Below are positions 8,144-16,142 of a DNA stretch of 36,640 nucleotides, piece after piece (position 1 is the first letter of the stretch; the number at the start of each line of letters is the position of its first letter). Both the position numbers and the translations under genes were made by a program. Source of the DNA: an uncultured Bacteroides sp. (lineage in GTDB: Bacteria; Bacteroidota; Bacteroidia; Bacteroidales; Bacteroidaceae); assembly GCF_900547205.1 (NCBI RefSeq), contig NZ_URFY01000044.1, forward strand, positions 1 to 36,640, given 5' to 3'. The notes below the pieces were generated by a model. That model was not told the origin of the DNA. It did no database searches and saw only the letters and a program-made list of their open reading frames with translations.

Positions 8144-11100
8144 ATGAAACATTATATTATAGTCTGCATTGCACTGTTTTGTTTGACTTTACAGGCATTT
8201 CCGCAAGCTAAGAAAAATACAATTGAGGTGTCGGGTACTGTGTTAGACAGTAACAATGAACCTCTGATTGGTGTGAATGTGTCCGTAAAAGATGTGGCAG
8301 GTCTGGGAGCTATTACCGATATGAATGGTAAGTATCGATTAAAGACGGAACCTTATACGCGTCTGCTCTTTTCTTATATCGGTTTCAATACGGAAGAGGT
8401 GCTGATTAAAACACAAACTACAGTTAATATCGTCATGAAGGAAGCTACTACCAGCATACTAGATGAGGTGGTAATTACAGGTACCGGAGCGCAGAAAAAA
8501 ATTAGCGTGACAGGTGCTATTACTTCGGTGAATGTCAATGACCTGAAATCCACCTCTTCTTCCAGCATAGTCAATTCGTTGGCGGGAAATGTGGCTGGTA
8601 TCATAGCACAGCAAACCAGTGGACAACCAGGAAATAACACCTCGGAATTCTGGATTCGCGGTATCTCCACTTTTGGCGCCAGCACGGCAGCATTGGTGTT
8701 GGTAGATGGTTTTGAGCGAGATATGAATGACATTAACGTGGAAGATATCGAATCATTCCAAGTGTTGAAAGATGCTGCAGAAACAGCCATATACGGTTCG
8801 CGTGGTGCCAATGGAGTCGTTCTGATTACTACCAAGCATGGTAAATCCGGAAAGATTAATATTAATGCAAAAGTAGAGACTAGCTACAATACGCGCACCA
8901 TTACCCCGGAATATGTAGATGGATACCGCTATGCCAATCTGTTGAATGAAGCTCGAATGACTCGCAGCCAGTCACCGGTGTACAGCACAGATGAACTGTT
9001 CTGTCTGAAATATGGGTTGGAACCTGATTTATTGCCGAATGTGGATTGGAGAGATGCTGTGCTGAAAGACGGGGCTATGAGCTATCGCGCCAGCCTCAAC
9101 TTGAACGGTGGTGGTACCAATACCCGTTATTTCGTTTCCGCCAGCTATGTAGACGAACAAGGAATGTATAAGACGGATGAAACATTGAAAAATGTCTATA
9201 ATACCAATGCCAATGCCCGTCGTTGGAACTACCGTATGAATGCGGATATTGACATCACTAAGACGACGCTACTGAAAGTAGGCATCTCCGGTATGTTAAA
9301 GAAACAGAACGATGCCGGTAAAGGTTCGGATGCTATTTGGAACAGTCTGGCGGGATATAATCCGGTGGCAACTCCGATCCGTTATTCCAACGGGTATATT
9401 CCGGCTGTACCCGACTGGGTAAGCGATATACGTGACAATCCGTGGGTGGCTTCCACACAGAGCGGTTACCGTCAGAAATGGAGCAATCAAATGCAAACGA
9501 ATGTGACGCTAGAACAGAAACTAGACTTCATTACGAAAGGATTGAAATTCGTGGGACGTTTTGGTTTCGACACGAACAATTCCAACTTTATTAATAAATA
9601 CAAAGAACCGGAACGCTGGGAAGCAGAACGTTTCCGCGATATGAATGGCAATATTGTTTTCCATCGTATTAATGAAGAGGTAAAAATGAGTCAATCTTCC
9701 GGTGGTACAGGAGATCGTCGCGAAACCTTTGAAGCAGAATTGCGCTATAACCGTGTCTTTGGAGATCACCATATTGATGGAGTCGCAAAATACAATCAGG
9801 ATTCCAGACTTCAGACATATGCTTTAACAGGAGACTTAAAGAGTGGTATCGCCTATCGTCATCAGGGAGTTTCCGGACGTATAGCTTATAACTGGAAGTA
9901 TCGTTACTTCTTAAATTTCAACTTTGGTTACACAGGTTCCGAGAATTTTGCCAAGCAGAACCGTTTCGGCTTCTTTCCTGCTGTATCATTGGCATGGAAC
10001 GTTGCCGAAGAAGAGTTTGTCAAGCAAAACCTAAAATGGATGAATATGTTTAAAATACGTTATTCGTGGGGTAAGGTAGGTAATGACAGCATGGGTTCTA
10101 GTGATGGAGAACGAGCAGCGAATCGTTTCCCATTCATCTATACGATTGGTAGTGGTAATGGTTTTCAATGGGCTGATAGCGGTTCTAACAACTTTTATAA
10201 TGGAAAGACTTATACTAAAGTGGCTACTCCTGACGTATCTTGGGAAGTTGCAACAAAGCATGATGTAGGTGTCGACTTGTCTGTGTTCGATGACAAATTC
10301 ACTTTGACAGTAGACTATTTCCACGAACAGCGTGAAGGCATTTTCGTCTCCCGCGCCTACTTGCCGGGGTCTGTAGGTATTTTGAGTGGTGCCTCATCGA
10401 AAGCCAATGTCGGTTCTGTTAGGTCCTATGGTATGGATGGTCACTTTGCCTACAAGCAGAAAATTGGAACGGTAAATCTGACTGTCAGGGGTAATGCCAC
10501 ATACAGCAAGAATGAAATTTTGAATTACGACGAACCTTATCAAGATTACGACTATCTGTATAATCGTGGTTATGAGGTAAATCAGCAGCGGGGCTACATT
10601 GCGCTAGGTCTGTTCAAAGACTGGGAAGAAATTCGTAACAGTCCGAAACAGAATTTCGGTAATGGCAATTTGATGCCAGGTGACATCAAATACAAGGATG
10701 CAAACGGTGACGGTATCATTGACTCACAAGACAAAGTGCCTATTGGTAATACAAGTAAGCCGAGTTTCATTTACGGCGTGGGTCTTTCTGCCCAATGGAA
10801 AGGACTGGATGCCAATGTGCACTTCCAAGGTTCAGGAAAAGCTTCTGTTATGATGAACGGTGCGAATGTACACGCTTTCTCACGAGAGTCTTGGGGAAAT
10901 ATTATCTCAGATTTAGTGAAAGATGATAACCGCTGGATTTCCCGGGAAATATCAGGAGATCCTTCAACAGAAAACCCGAACGCTGCTTACCCACGTATGG
11001 AATACGGAAATCAGGATGGTAACAACCGACAGGCTTCAACCTTTTGGTTGCGCGATATCTCCTACTTGCGCTTGAAGACGGTTGAACTAGGCTATACTTT

Positions 11101-11275
11101 GCCCAAAAAGGTGACTAACAAGATTCGTTTTAACAGTATCCGAATCTTCTTACTGGGCAACAACCTGCTTACATTCTCCAATTTTAAGTTGTGGGATCCG
11201 GAACTGGGTGATTCTACTGGTAATAGGTATCCTATCAGTAAGTCTGTTACAGCCGGTTTAGTATTGAATCTATAA
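8144..11275 (+). CDS. SusC/RagA family TonB-dependent outer-membrane transporter
   Basis: This is a 1043-residue outer-membrane importer. The ATG at 8144 begins the signal peptide (ending LQAFPQA); a TTG at 8120 is in frame but does not lead into a signal peptide. A carboxypeptidase-regulatory-like domain (about 27-110, with SGTVLDSNNEPLIGVNVSV) precedes a TonB-box region around LDEVVITGTG. The plug domain follows, with VLVDGFERDMNDINVEDIES and AAIYG-type motifs (here AETAIYGSRGANGVVLITT). The rest is a 22-strand barrel ending in the aromatic/Leu pattern VTAGLVLNL. No N-terminal STN domain is present, so direct sigma/anti-sigma signalling is not expected, in keeping with HTCS control. It pairs with the SusD 12 nt downstream. 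Confidence 0.97.
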   Translation: MKHYIIVCIALFCLTLQAFPQAKKNTIEVSGTVLDSNNEPLIGVNVSVKDVAGLGAITDMNGKYRLKTEPYTRLLFSYIGFNTEEVLIKTQTTVNIVMKEATTSILDEVVITGTGAQKKISVTGAITSVNVNDLKSTSSSSIVNSLAGNVAGIIAQQTSGQPGNNTSEFWIRGISTFGASTAALVLVDGFERDMNDINVEDIESFQVLKDAAETAIYGSRGANGVVLITTKHGKSGKININAKVETSYNTRTITPEYVDGYRYANLLNEARMTRSQSPVYSTDELFCLKYGLEPDLLPNVDWRDAVLKDGAMSYRASLNLNGGGTNTRYFVSASYVDEQGMYKTDETLKNVYNTNANARRWNYRMNADIDITKTTLLKVGISGMLKKQNDAGKGSDAIWNSLAGYNPVATPIRYSNGYIPAVPDWVSDIRDNPWVASTQSGYRQKWSNQMQTNVTLEQKLDFITKGLKFVGRFGFDTNNSNFINKYKEPERWEAERFRDMNGNIVFHRINEEVKMSQSSGGTGDRRETFEAELRYNRVFGDHHIDGVAKYNQDSRLQTYALTGDLKSGIAYRHQGVSGRIAYNWKYRYFLNFNFGYTGSENFAKQNRFGFFPAVSLAWNVAEEEFVKQNLKWMNMFKIRYSWGKVGNDSMGSSDGERAANRFPFIYTIGSGNGFQWADSGSNNFYNGKTYTKVATPDVSWEVATKHDVGVDLSVFDDKFTLTVDYFHEQREGIFVSRAYLPGSVGILSGASSKANVGSVRSYGMDGHFAYKQKIGTVNLTVRGNATYSKNEILNYDEPYQDYDYLYNRGYEVNQQRGYIALGLFKDWEEIRNSPKQNFGNGNLMPGDIKYKDANGDGIIDSQDKVPIGNTSKPSFIYGVGLSAQWKGLDANVHFQGSGKASVMMNGANVHAFSRESWGNIISDLVKDDNRWISREISGDPSTENPNAAYPRMEYGNQDGNNRQASTFWLRDISYLRLKTVELGYTLPKKVTNKIRFNSIRIFLLGNNLLTFSNFKLWDPELGDSTGNRYPISKSVTAGLVLNL

Positions 11276-11287
11276 TCAAAATACATT

Positions 11288-13303
11288 ATGAAAAAAAGAA
11301 ATATTCTATTATCGATACTTTTGGGAGTTGCTTTGTCCTCTTGCAGTGACTACTTGGATATGGAGAAGGACCTGAAGGACCGTATGACGATTGAAGAGGT
11401 TTTTTCTAAGAAAGATTATACTGAGGAGTGGTTGGCAAATGCTTACTCTTACCTCGCGAACAGTAATGCAGATATGGGTTTTGGCGGTGAATGGCCGTTT
11501 GCATTTAGCGATGATATTTATCATCCTACTTATAAGAGTTTCAAGGAACAAACCTATCTTGAGGGTCAGTGGCAGAATTCATGGACGAACAGTTATTTAG
11601 GTATTCGACAAGCTTCCATCTTTATACAGAACGTGGACAGATGTTTGCAACTGACGGAATCACAGCGTGCCGAATATAAGGCACAGGCTCGGTTTGTACG
11701 TGCATTCTATTATTGGAAGTTATTACAAAAATACGGCCCTATACCCTTGGTACCCGATGAAGGACAAGATTATAGCAAAGATTATGTAGAGCTGTTTCTC
11801 CCACGTAATACATACGATGAATGTGCGGATTATATTTCTTCAGAGATGGTGGAAGCTGCCAAGTACCTTCCGTTGGATCGTGAGTTATTCAACATTGTTC
11901 GTCCTACTCGCGGTGCAGCGCTAGCGATACGTGCCAGAGTACTGCTTTTTGCCGCAAGTCCGTTAATGAATGGTAGTGAGAGCCAGTATGCAGCGAAAAT
12001 GGTGGACGATAAGGGAAAGAGACTGCTATCGGCTGAACGTACAAACGAGAAATGGGCGAAAGCCGCTGCTGCTGCAAAAGATGTGATGGATTTGAATAAG
12101 TATGATTTGTATACAGCCCCAAGACGGAAGAGCAACAGTACGAAAAGTTATTATACTGTTGGGTATCCATCTACCATTGAGCCCTATAATGATGGTAACT
12201 TCTCAACGAAGAACTGGCCGAATGGCTATGCTGATATCGACCCCCTTGAGTCTTATCGTTCCGTGTTCAACGGAGAAGTGACAGCATCGCAGAATCAGGA
12301 GTTGATTTTCACCCGAGGACAAAACCAAGGTGGATACGGACCTCAACGAATGGTGGTTGAGCAGTTGCCCAAAACTACAGGGGGAAACAATAGACTTTGC
12401 ATGACCCAAAAGCAATGTGATGCCTACTATATGAACGATGGCAGTGATTGTGATGGTAAAGATCTGGAAATCGGACGTGGAAACGGTACGTACCGCAAAG
12501 AAGGCTTCACTGAAAATGACACGGACTATCCGCCACTTACCACAGGTGTTTCCCTGCAATATGCCAACCGTGAACCACGTTTCTATGCATCCGTGGGTTT
12601 CAATGGGGCACAGTGGACATTTATCAACGCAACAGAAGAAAGCAAAAGAGGACCTGTGACCTGCCAATACTATAATGGCGGCAATGAACCTTATGGTTCT
12701 GGCACCGGATTGATAACGGGCATCGGAATGAAAAAGTTTGTTCGTCCCATGGATGCAAATGATGATAAGGATGGTTCAACAATGGGCGGACATATTTCTG
12801 CTAAAGTGGATGTGGCCATCCGTTATGCCGAAATACTCTTGATCTATGCAGAGGCACTAAATGAGGTGCAAGGCTCCTATTCGATACCCTCATGGGATGG
12901 TACGAAAACATACACCATTATCCGGACAGAAGACGAGTTGAAAAAAGGTATTCAGCCGATACGCATACGTGCGGGGATTCCTGACTATACCTCTGAATAT
13001 GGCGATGTAGACCTGTTCCGTGAGAAAGTGAAACGTGAACGGCAAATTGAATTAATGGGTGAAGGTCATCGCTATTTCGACCTGCGACGTTGGGAAGACG
13101 TACAAAAAGAAGAAGAGCTGCCTATTTATGGCTGCAACACTCAAATGTCCCAAAAGGAGGCTGCATTGTTCCATCATCCGGTACGTATTGATGATATCAG
13201 GACACGCTTTTCAGAAAGAACTTATTTCTGGCCTATCAGCATCAATGAATTATATCGGAACAGACTCTTAACGCAAAATCCGGGCTGGCAAAGTTATAAA
13301 TAA
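11288..13303 (+). CDS. SusD/RagB family outer-membrane substrate-binding lipoprotein
   Basis: This 671-residue lipoprotein should form the lid over the SusC barrel and capture the substrate. The lipobox ends LSSC and the mature protein begins CSDYLD, a hallmark of SusD proteins. Four TPR-like helical pairs of the family are visible, as in ARFVRAFYYWKLLQKYGPIPL and IRYAEILLIYAEALNEV. The C-terminal SusD domain has the typical VKRERQIELMGEGHRYFDLRRW motif and a PISINELYRN ending. At 671 residues it is longer than the common 500-600. The extra length is in the middle (about 300-480), where ligand-facing loops are usually found. Confidence 0.97.
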   Translation: MKKRNILLSILLGVALSSCSDYLDMEKDLKDRMTIEEVFSKKDYTEEWLANAYSYLANSNADMGFGGEWPFAFSDDIYHPTYKSFKEQTYLEGQWQNSWTNSYLGIRQASIFIQNVDRCLQLTESQRAEYKAQARFVRAFYYWKLLQKYGPIPLVPDEGQDYSKDYVELFLPRNTYDECADYISSEMVEAAKYLPLDRELFNIVRPTRGAALAIRARVLLFAASPLMNGSESQYAAKMVDDKGKRLLSAERTNEKWAKAAAAAKDVMDLNKYDLYTAPRRKSNSTKSYYTVGYPSTIEPYNDGNFSTKNWPNGYADIDPLESYRSVFNGEVTASQNQELIFTRGQNQGGYGPQRMVVEQLPKTTGGNNRLCMTQKQCDAYYMNDGSDCDGKDLEIGRGNGTYRKEGFTENDTDYPPLTTGVSLQYANREPRFYASVGFNGAQWTFINATEESKRGPVTCQYYNGGNEPYGSGTGLITGIGMKKFVRPMDANDDKDGSTMGGHISAKVDVAIRYAEILLIYAEALNEVQGSYSIPSWDGTKTYTIIRTEDELKKGIQPIRIRAGIPDYTSEYGDVDLFREKVKRERQIELMGEGHRYFDLRRWEDVQKEEELPIYGCNTQMSQKEAALFHHPVRIDDIRTRFSERTYFWPISINELYRNRLLTQNPGWQSYK

Positions 13304-13322
13304 TATAAAAACAAGGAAAGAT

Positions 13323-14360
13323 ATGAGATTCAGATATATATATGCTTGCATAATGGTGCTAACAATCCTGTTTGCGAGCGCTTGTAATGACAAATGGGAC
13401 GAAGAGCAATATCAACAATATGTTTCATTCAAATCGCCCACTGATAATTCTACTGTCACACGGATACGGGTGAAATATAAAAATGATGCAATTAACTACA
13501 AATTGCCATTGCTTGTATCGGGTACCACAATGAATACCCAAAACCTGGAGGTGAATATCGGAGTGGACAGCGATACCTTACAAATTTATAACCGTGAACA
13601 TTTTGGCGATCGGAAAGACCAGTATTATCAGGAGATGAATCCCTCCAGATACTTGTTTAACCCCGTCACAACTATTCCGGCAGGTGAAGTTTCGGCACTG
13701 GTAAACATTCAACTTGATTTCCGTGGGCTGGACCTTAGCGACAATTGGGTACTACCACTGATTGTGAAAGATGATCCATCATTTAACTATAAGTCTAATC
13801 CCCGGTTAGGCTACAATAATGCCCTACTATGGTTTACACCGTTCAATGATTATTCCGGCAGCTATGGTACAAGTGCACTTAATGTACGTGTGCAAGGTAA
13901 TGATAACCAGAAACTTTATCTCTCCGGTCGCAATGCCTATGTAGTAGACGAAAATTCAATCTTCTTCTATGCAGGTGCAGTTAACGAAAACCGCGAAGAT
14001 CGCAAGTTCTTCAAAATAAAGGCCACCTTTGTTGAGACACCCGATTATGAGCCGAAAACCAATGAGTCAGGAGTAACCACTACTATGGAAGGAACGATAA
14101 ACCTGGAAGCCATGAACAACATGCAGGGGATGAACTTTACCTGCATTGGTACCCCTACTTTCATTGTGACGGAAAAGATGGAACTGGAACGCCCAATGAT
14201 GATGCAACGCCTAATTACCATCAGAGGGTTAGATTACATCTTCACCGACCCTAAAGAAGTGAGCGGAACTCCTGTTGTCTACACCGTAAAAGGTTCGATG
14301 ACCCTTCAGCGTAATATCAATACTTCTATTGACGATGAAGAACTCGCTATTGAGTGGTAA
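13323..14360 (+). CDS. DUF1735-type PUL lipoprotein, candidate glycan-binding protein
   Basis: This 345-residue lipoprotein has a signal peptide ending in the CNDKWDEEQ cysteine. The N-terminal part (about 30-150) resembles DUF1735: a short beta-sandwich with VSFKSPT, a long middle and a PAGEVSALVNIQLD closing strand. The C-terminal part starts at FNDYSGSYG and contains YAG and VKGSMTL segments, resembling the DUF4361/DUF4973-like domains often fused to DUF1735. Such proteins sit where SusE does, right after susD, and several act as surface glycan-binding proteins. It is encoded 19 nt after susD, one of the few genes here with a purine-rich leader (AAGGA before the ATG). Ligand unknown. Confidence 0.75.
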   Translation: MRFRYIYACIMVLTILFASACNDKWDEEQYQQYVSFKSPTDNSTVTRIRVKYKNDAINYKLPLLVSGTTMNTQNLEVNIGVDSDTLQIYNREHFGDRKDQYYQEMNPSRYLFNPVTTIPAGEVSALVNIQLDFRGLDLSDNWVLPLIVKDDPSFNYKSNPRLGYNNALLWFTPFNDYSGSYGTSALNVRVQGNDNQKLYLSGRNAYVVDENSIFFYAGAVNENREDRKFFKIKATFVETPDYEPKTNESGVTTTMEGTINLEAMNNMQGMNFTCIGTPTFIVTEKMELERPMMMQRLITIRGLDYIFTDPKEVSGTPVVYTVKGSMTLQRNINTSIDDEELAIEW

Positions 14361-14402
14361 TACCGTTTTAAATAATAATGTAGAACTTAAAATCTATAAC
14401 CA

Positions 14403-16001
14403 ATGAAGATTCAAAGAAAACAAGGATGGCTGTTACTCCTTTGCACCCTGTTTTTCGTATCTTGCGAAGAAGAAAACATAACCTTGACTGGTGGAAATGG
14501 AGTTGTTCAAGGACTGACGCTAGATACAAGTGCCCTGTTGTTTGTGCAAGATGCCGGCACGAAAACATTAAATATCACCTTTACTGCCCAATGGGCAGTA
14601 AAGGTACCTAATGATGTAAACTGGTGCGAGGCTAAGCCCGCAGGAGATGACAAACTGCAAGTTTCTGTGTCGGAAAACACTGAAACCCAATTACGGGAAA
14701 CCTTACTAACGCTAACTGCCGGAAATGAACAAAAAACTTTGCTGGTGCGACAGACCGGAACAACACCTCACATAGAATTTGTAAATTATACTAGTGGCGG
14801 TGAAACTGTACCTCTGACAGACAATCAGGAAGTTGTTTTGTTGTACGACGCAACCGACCTTGCAGTGGGAGTTTTTGCCAACATACCTTACGAAGTGATC
14901 ACGGATAGCTGGATAAAGAATGTTCCGACATTGAATATCCGAACTATGGAAAACTCTACCATCAAATTCTCAGTTGAGGAAAACTCTAATGATAAAGACA
15001 GAGGTGTCGAAATTACTTTCAAACAAAAAGAAGGTGACTATTACGTTTTTCTACCAGTGAAACAGCGTAAGAATCTTGGTTCATTGATTGAATTGACAGA
15101 GGATATGTTTACAGTTACTCAGGAAGAAGGCAAGCTCAAAATACAATGGAATTTCCCAACTGGAACAGTGTATGAAAAGATCATATTCGAGTACGATAAC
15201 AAACGTACACCTGCTATTGATGACAAGGCAACAAAAGAAGTAATGTATACAGCTGGTAATGAAGTAATCATTGACAAACTGCTGGCAAAAGACGGAGAAT
15301 ATATCTTCAAAGTCGAAGTTCTCAATGCGGATGGAGAATCTTTGATTTACAATGATGGCGGATTCTCGTTCAATGGAGGGAAATGTATACCAGTACCGGC
15401 GTATGATAAAACTGTGAAAACGAAAATTGATTTAAGTGCTAAAGCTACTGACAGTAATGATGTGGATGGTTTGAGATGGCTTTCTTTCAATGGAATTAGT
15501 TCGGGCACAAAATACGAAAACTTGGTAGATGGAGATATTGAAACTCATTACGAAACAGCAGGTGCTGGAATTGATGATTTTATAATCATAGAAATACCTG
15601 ATAATGTTCAATGCGACAGATTTACAATCAGAACTGCAAATCGTACAAACCAAGTGAGCCAAGCTCCAGGTATATATACTATTTCTGTATGTGAGACAAA
15701 CAGTAGCAATGAGAACGACTGGGAATTAGTATTTGAACAAAAAACTAAAACTTGGATATACGAAGACGAGAATGGAGTTGTGAAGAATTTTGGTAGAAAG
15801 CCTACCGACAATGCGGAAATGAATAGATATAGATATAAAACTCTTGAACCAATGTCCTCCAAGACAGGCAAAAGTTTCAAATTCATTAAGTACTTCGTAA
15901 CAGACCGAAATAATGACGCTCCGAGAAATGATTATTTCAATTTGGCCGAATTAGAATTATATGCAGTAAGTACAGTTCGCTGCGATCCTGAGAACGAATA
16001 A
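14403..16001 (+). CDS. BACON/Fn3/discoidin-like surface lipoprotein
   Basis: This 532-residue lipoprotein has a lipobox ending FVSC and then EEEN, a surface-export type acidic pattern. Residues about 35-120 are a BACON domain (QWAVKVPNDVNWCEAKP, then TLLVRQTG). A second BACON-like unit follows at about 122-220 and an Fn3-like beta-sandwich at about 222-330. The C-terminal 200 residues contain LVDGDIETHYET and DFIIIEIPDNVQCDRFTIRTANR, the pattern of an F5/8 type C (discoidin, CBM32-like) fold. No catalytic motif is seen. The domain string is that of an extended cell-surface binding protein. Its discoidin-like end resembles those of the M60 peptidase encoded next and of the GH35, suggesting a common ligand. 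Confidence 0.75.
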   Translation: MKIQRKQGWLLLLCTLFFVSCEEENITLTGGNGVVQGLTLDTSALLFVQDAGTKTLNITFTAQWAVKVPNDVNWCEAKPAGDDKLQVSVSENTETQLRETLLTLTAGNEQKTLLVRQTGTTPHIEFVNYTSGGETVPLTDNQEVVLLYDATDLAVGVFANIPYEVITDSWIKNVPTLNIRTMENSTIKFSVEENSNDKDRGVEITFKQKEGDYYVFLPVKQRKNLGSLIELTEDMFTVTQEEGKLKIQWNFPTGTVYEKIIFEYDNKRTPAIDDKATKEVMYTAGNEVIIDKLLAKDGEYIFKVEVLNADGESLIYNDGGFSFNGGKCIPVPAYDKTVKTKIDLSAKATDSNDVDGLRWLSFNGISSGTKYENLVDGDIETHYETAGAGIDDFIIIEIPDNVQCDRFTIRTANRTNQVSQAPGIYTISVCETNSSNENDWELVFEQKTKTWIYEDENGVVKNFGRKPTDNAEMNRYRYKTLEPMSSKTGKSFKFIKYFVTDRNNDAPRNDYFNLAELELYAVSTVRCDPENE

Positions 16002-16023
16002 TTTAATAAAAAGAGTTTCCCAT

Positions 16024-16062
16024 CAACCGGCTAGACTTCCTTTTTAGGAGAGAAGCCGGTTG
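16024..16062 (+). terminator. Hairpin between the binding and enzyme halves of the operon
   Basis: CAACCGGCT (16024-16032) pairs perfectly with AGCCGGTTG (16054-16062), and inner TCCT/AGGA pairs shorten the loop. It is followed by GTATTATTTCTTTT, a broken T-run. It could act as a partial terminator or as an RNA-processing or stability element in the 141-nt gap between the lipoprotein and M60 genes. Confidence 0.6.
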
Positions 16063-16142
16063 GTATTATTTCTTTTGCCATTAGGGTGTGAAGATAAAAC
16101 ATTCTTTATGCTGTGTAACATTTTATAAATATATAGAATATC

